Shown in pieces: positions 59,045 to 64,000 of a stretch of 64,000 bases of DNA (position 1 is its first letter; the number at the start of each line of letters is the position of its first letter). A model generated the notes under the pieces. It was given only the letters and a program-made list of their open reading frames with translations, searched no databases and was not told the origin of the DNA. The DNA lies in NCBI GenBank assembly GCA_021613335.1, contig JAJTWR010000159.1, positions 362,501-426,500 on the forward strand. Reading direction: 5' to 3'. Made by a program: the position numbers and the translations under genes. This DNA is from Whitmania pigra. Taxonomy: Eukaryota; Annelida; Clitellata; Hirudinida; Haemopidae.

Positions 59045-62000
59045 TCAAGAGCTTCTAAAGCCTGCAGGGTTGTCCCCTCCTCCATGGTCCCTTATGGAGA
59101 GGCCCCCTTGTCCATCCATTTGACGAGACTTTACGCGACCTTCATCCATGACCTCCGATATAAAAAAAGAAACCGTTACGACTACATCTCACGATGACAG
59201 CACGGGGTTCAAACCCCGTTGCGGGTTCACCGTCCTAATCATCTAGATATGCAACGGACGTTAATAAAACATTTTTTTGACTATAGCGCGCTCAAATCAT
59301 CTTAGCTATGCAACGGACCTTAGTCAAATAAATGCGTCACACCTTATTAAAGCAGCCATTACCACAACCATATTACAAGCTTACTCACTTTGAAGCCTGA
59401 TGGAAAATGCTTGCCAAACTGTGATGGATCCATCTTCAGTGACAAGGAGGACTGAAGGTATGGATTGTTCTCAACAGCTGATGATGCATTGTACACGTAA
59501 GCCATGGGTGACTGGCTGGCAATGGACGTCACCTGTCAGCCGATTGTCAGACTCAGAACATCAATGAATGAAACGCATTCATCAAGAACACACGAATCTT
59601 ACTTGTCCTGGATGGAATGGAATGAGAGGATGTGGGGAAATAGCAGGAGTGGTTGGAAACAGAGGCAGAGGCAAAATAGACTTCAGTTGAGGCTGGGGAA
59701 ACCCCGAAAAGTTGGCATTGTACAACATTCCCGGGTTCGAAGGTCTGCCGCCGACCAAAGTGTTTGGCATGAACAATGCACCACTATTACTACTAACAAA
59801 ATATTAAAAGTTAAGTATGGTAATAAATATGGTGGATTTAAAATTGGACATCTTGCTAAAGTGGAATAGAAATAGTTCTGTTTAAGCATTAGTTTGATCT
59901 TTAACCGTCAAATATGGTTTATTTAATTAAGTAAAATCCATTGACCTGTTATTGAAAGCATTTTGCTTGTTCTCATGTACTGACAACTGTTTCAACTGCT
60001 GTAATAAAAGCAAGCAACATAAGCAGAAATGAAACTCGAGATGTTGTTAAATGTAATTATTTATTACCTCAGTGATCAAACATTTGTCCTGATTCTTGTT
60101 GGTCGAGCTCGGGTGATGACCGCCAATGTTCTTCGTGTAGCGAATGTACGATTCTTTGTCTATCGGCTTGGCAAACATCACCTCCACCATGGAGCCCTCC
60201 AAATAATTTCCTGATTCGGCGACAAAATGATGCCTCAAATAATTTCACAAATAGCAAGGAATTGCAACATGTTAAAAGTCCAAACCAATAGCAACTGAAA
60301 ATGTACAAACAGTTAAAAGTTTCAACCCAACATCTAACAAGAGGACAAAATTATGTTAGTTCATTCCAATGATCATTTAAATGTGAAACCTGAGATTTAA
60401 CTATTTGTTAACTACTCAAAACAACGAATCAACAAGAAGGTTAGAGAAATGTTAGAACATAAACAAGCACTCAACCCTTGTTCTGAAATATGGACAGCAG
60501 CCAAGGAATCCGACGTTCTATGAAGCAGGTCATGCAAGCACAAATGAAGCACAATTAATGAGCATAATGACTTTGCAGCATGATAATTCGTCAACTACCA
60601 TTTATGGTAGCCAGGGCTTTCTCTGCATCGTGACGGTCCGTGAAGTGAATGAATGCATAGTCCTTGATTTTCTTGATTCTTTCGACAGCATCGCGTCTTC
60701 CGACAGCCATGTTGAAGACATTCCTCAACGTCTCCTCTGTGGTGCCCAACATAAGGTTCCTCACGTAAAGAACTTTCACCTGAACACGTCCAGCATCATT
60801 GTTTAAGTTTTTATTTCCATTTACTGAACATCTATTAAACAACTAACCTACAAAATGTTACTAAATAATCAGTATTGTAAAGAAAAAATGTCATGAAAAA
60901 GGATTAAACCAGTGTGCCATTGAAAAATGTAATAACATCAGATTGGAGAAATCATCTGTTCATTTGTATTTATTCACTTTCTTACCATAATTTGAATTCA
61001 ACGAATCAATAAACTGGGCCATAAAAAAGTACAAACACAAAAATTGTCAATAACCACCAAACAATAACTTTATAAACTAGCTCATTATCAAAAAGAAAAT
61101 AAACTGCCAGTAAGATGCCAAACATAAGAGATCAATCATTTACGAGACATCATCTTAGTGTACAGCATGTGGGATATTTGTGTTTACAAGTCTTTTGATG
61201 CAAGACAAAGAAAAAGGATAAAAAATGCTCATAAATATCACAATCTAAATGACAAGACGAATTATCTGGCATGCCTAGACCTTTCTAACAACAAACCCTT
61301 GACATTACATCTTCAGCGACTTCTTTTTCCGGTTCAGCCCAATCCACAGCAATTGGATTGCCAAAAAGTTTTATTTTCCCCGGAACAAGTTTTCTTCTAG
61401 CCATGGCAGCATCCCTGTGGCTGGCATATTCCACAAATGCAAATCCACGGTTTTTTGTTTTGTCTGAGACATCTGCATACACAATGACATCCACCACTCC
61501 GTCTGTCACCTGCAAAGTAATCTCAGTTGATTCAAGAACAAAATGATGGATTAATACATTCGCTGCAAAATATGACAACAGCCTAACAGATCAACCTTGC
61601 AAGTTCAAAAATGTGGTAACCTTTTCAATTTCTGCCATGATTTCATGCTTTTGCTTATCTTTGGGAATACCTCCAACAAATAATCTACAATTATCAACTG
61701 AAGCACAAACACCTAGAAAATGTCCTTTTCTGATTTCATAATTGTTCATTTCTTGAATAGCACGCTTGGCATCCTCCTTGTTGGTATACATTACAAAACA
61801 ATATCCTCTATTGCATCCGCTTAAAAATTCATAAATTTGCAATTCAACGCAACAAGCTTTCAAGTAGATTATAAATGCAAATTCTAACCTGAAATCCATC
61901 ATAAGTCGGAATTCGTATATCTTCCCAATCTTTTCAAAGGCAGGCACAAGTTCGTTCTCGTAGCAATTACGTGGTATTTTACCCACAAAAATCTCACAAC

Positions 62001-62142
62001 CTCTAGGCGGTGGTTTTCCAATCCAGTCTGGAGGAGGTCCATACTTTCTTTGACCATTTTCCTGAATCATTTGATATCCCGTCCTATCCATCAAGGCTAA
62101 CAATTCGGCCTCATTCGGAGTCTTGTACATTTTCGAATCCAT
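59045..62142 (-). CDS. A1CF/RBM46/RBM47-family RNA-binding protein with three RRMs
   Basis: Nine exons on the minus strand: 62142-61889, 61819-61621, 61509-61297, 60779-60599, 60210-60068, 59998-59946, 59783-59603, 59532-59389 and 59152-59045, in phase, 491 residues. After an N-terminal [16 protein letters not shown]1 starts at [10 protein letters not shown] and ends [13 protein letters not shown]2 runs from CRLFVGGIP to [12 protein letters not shown]3 runs from VKVLYVRNL to VEVMFAKP. The order and the linker [14 protein letters not shown] are those of the A1CF, RBM46, RBM47 and hnRNP R/Q group; the spacing fits A1CF/RBM46/RBM47 best. These proteins bind AU-rich RNA and steer editing, stability or germ-cell differentiation. 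The C-terminal part is Pro- and Ser-rich, then Gly/Arg ([13 protein letters not shown]). It lacks the double-stranded RNA-binding part of A1CF. The 53-bp exon at 59946 was found by phase and is weaker. The last intron holds a SINE. Confidence 0.9.
59180..59345 (+). mobile_element. tRNA-derived SINE in an RNA-binding-protein intron
   Basis: GGGTTCAAACCCC at about 59208-59220 is a polymerase III B box, preceded by a region where an A box would lie. The tail TATGCAACGGAC followed by TTAAT/TCAAATAAAT occurs twice here. It also occurs at about 8846 and 8904, where the same words end in (AAAT)n. This shared tail marks a SINE family in this genome. It lies in intron 59153-59388. Confidence 0.55.
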
Positions 62143-63749
62143 TTTAACGAGTTGATCAAAATTCGAGTAAAGTGCTCAGTGTATCAACCTTTCAATGTTC
62201 GGCTTGAGAATTCATGGAAAAAACAGGCAAAACCAGAAGCTTTTATCCAAAACGCTCAAGAACAAACGATGTTCAAACTTTCAAACGACTGCTTGCTGAT
62301 GCGGTAAAAGTGAAAATTTGCTTTTTCAAAAAATAATTTATTTTAAATAAAATTTTTAATTAAATTTAAACCTAAGATACAAACTTTAAAAACTAAAAAA
62401 ATATATTTATTACAAAAAATAAATTTATTATTGCTTAAGAATCGTTCACAATGTCATTCCAATTGTAAAAATTAGTTTTTAACAACATGACATTTTTAAA
62501 AAAATAAAAAAATAAATAAATTATGCTTCAAATTGATAAATGTTACATGTCTTCCGCCAGCAAACACTTATATAATGGTAAAAGCCTAGTCTCTAACGTA
62601 GCTGAAGTTAGCAGACACTAACATTTATTTCTTGATGCGAAGATTCAAATTATAATATTTGGAAACTACGTTACAAATGCTTTTTAAAATTGGTCATATC
62701 TCAATCAAACGAAAACTTTGTTTTATATTATTTGGAAAAACGTAAATAAAAGTACAGAAATAAAACATTAAGTTTCAGTATTTAAATTTATGTAAATAAT
62801 AATTTATTTGTATAGAAATACGTAAGTTTAAATATTTATAACATTATTACACATCCAGAATCATCGTTACTTTCTACTAAACCAAGCTTTCAAAATAAAC
62901 ACGGTCCGGAAAAACCATGCAACTCGAACTTTACAAATTATCTCGAGAAAATTTATCAACTTTTATTGTGTATCGTGACGAATGCAATTGTGATGGCAAC
63001 ACGTTAACTATTTATTGGTTATTGTTAAATCTCATGAAAATCGCAGTTAATTTAGAGAGCTTGGAGATGACCAGATCATATTGTTCCACATGACTCTTGA
63101 GAGTCTTTTCTGCAAAAATTATTTGTAATTTACGTTATCATACAGTTAATATTTTTATATCTGGTTTTAAACTCTTATCTAACCTTCTCGATGATTGTAA
63201 TAGGTCATTAGAAACTCGTGTCCAGAGACACCTAATTAGTGTGAGGAACTCCAAGTCTTTATCCTGGATAGGAAGTAGAACGCATATGTTTAATATTATT
63301 CAGTTACTGGTAAAATTAGTTTGACAAGTGTCAAGTTGCAAATAAAGTTGTAGACTAATCATTTTAATTAATTCTTCCAATAGGAACTGTCACGACGGTC
63401 TTCTAGACTCTTCAATTTAATAGCCTCATTTTTTATTATATTATTTATGGCTTGTTGGACATTTGTAATTAATTTTGTTATCTTTAAATAATTGTTTGAA
63501 AATAGATTAATCGAATTAGTTGCGAGGCGTTTAGTTGATCCTTTAAGAACCTAATTTTGTGAATCGTAATTGGTTAACTTTAATGCGCAGTAACCTATTT
63601 CCTTGAATTTTGATTGGACGTTATTTATGTATTTGTTTATGGAATTGGTTGTCTGCGCTTATGAATACATTTAAATAATTAACTCTATGAAAATGATATA
63701 AGTCTAGCCCCAATGGCGGGAGTTAGGTTACTTCGAGTTAGTTGGAGAA
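62143..63749. other. Intergenic region upstream of the RNA-binding-protein gene
   Basis: AT-rich DNA. A 75-residue frame at 63097-63324 (+) has no recognisable motif. No gene is called. Confidence 0.55.
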
Positions 63750-63932
63750 GGGTGACCCGTCAAAATAGCTCAGCGACAAAATAGCCCCGTCAAAACATCC
63801 CCGTCAATGTATCTTTATAAAAAAATATTTATATGAGTTGAAGACATTAACATATAACTGACTTCAAATTTGATTAAATGAAATGAGTTTTACATTTTGA
63901 TGGTATTGTTTTGACGGGGCTATTTTGTCGCA
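63750..63932. mobile_element. Short relative of the 4921-5989 element
   Basis: It opens GGGTGACCCGTCAAAATAG with the same subrepeats as the element at 4921. After an AT-rich spacer an inverted arm follows (about 63909-63932, TTTTGACGGGGCTATTTTG). The expected outer end GACGGGTCACC is absent, so the right end is truncated or diverged. Confidence 0.55.
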
Positions 63933-64000
63933 TGTAGATATTTTTGTCTAAAATTTTTCCACTTGAATGCTGTTTATTGAAGGCATGAAGTTTCAGTTTC

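Noticed and set aside
59208..59230. A tRNA gene at the B-box-like sequence
   Set aside because: No cloverleaf could be drawn around it; a SINE explains the B box and the repeated tail better.

Overview
The window is eukaryotic and metazoan. Genes are split by many introns, often 60-110 bp, with GT-AG borders. DNA between genes is AT-rich and full of micro- and minisatellites. Two nicotinic receptor genes, one with a channel segment of a kind I associate with molluscan and annelid receptors, point to a lophotrochozoan (possibly an AT-rich annelid such as a leech). That placement is inference. All exon borders were derived by hand from reading frames and splice signals and may be off by a few bases.

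Layout. 1-6369 holds no recognisable gene: satellites, two perfect CRE palindromes and a hAT-type element with about 300-bp inverted repeats. 6370-8082 (+) is the 3' part of a glutamate-receptor-like gene with the two halves of the ligand-binding domain but no ion channel. 9303-10120 is a hAT relic. 10.1-16.2 kb is minisatellite-rich and holds a small inverted-repeat element. 16278-24470 (+) is a nicotinic receptor alpha-type subunit whose introns carry an antisense R2-like LINE and a hAT relic. It converges on MYG1 (24526-26159, -), followed by TMX2 (26973-28909, -). 29-35.5 kb is a gene desert with a CR1/L2-type LINE relic. 35509-47851 (+) is a 25-exon Na-K-Cl cotransporter. 48.9-50.8 kb is a transposon graveyard, with a copia gag relic split by a MITE. 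Snurportin-1 (51460-53082, -), a small orphan secreted protein (54668-55018, +), a second nicotinic alpha subunit (55581-58425, +) and an A1CF/RBM46/RBM47-type RNA-binding protein (59045-62142, -) follow. The window ends in a second copy of the 4921-5989 element family.

The gene content (two acetylcholine receptor subunits, a glutamate-receptor derivative, a chloride-loading cotransporter) has a neuronal flavour, but the housekeeping genes MYG1, TMX2 and SNUPN are interspersed and I see no operon. The most unusual item is the pore-less glutamate-receptor-like gene. It resembles a natural version of the S1-S2 ligand-binding fusion and may be a surface-anchored or secreted transmitter-binding protein, analogous to molluscan acetylcholine-binding protein.
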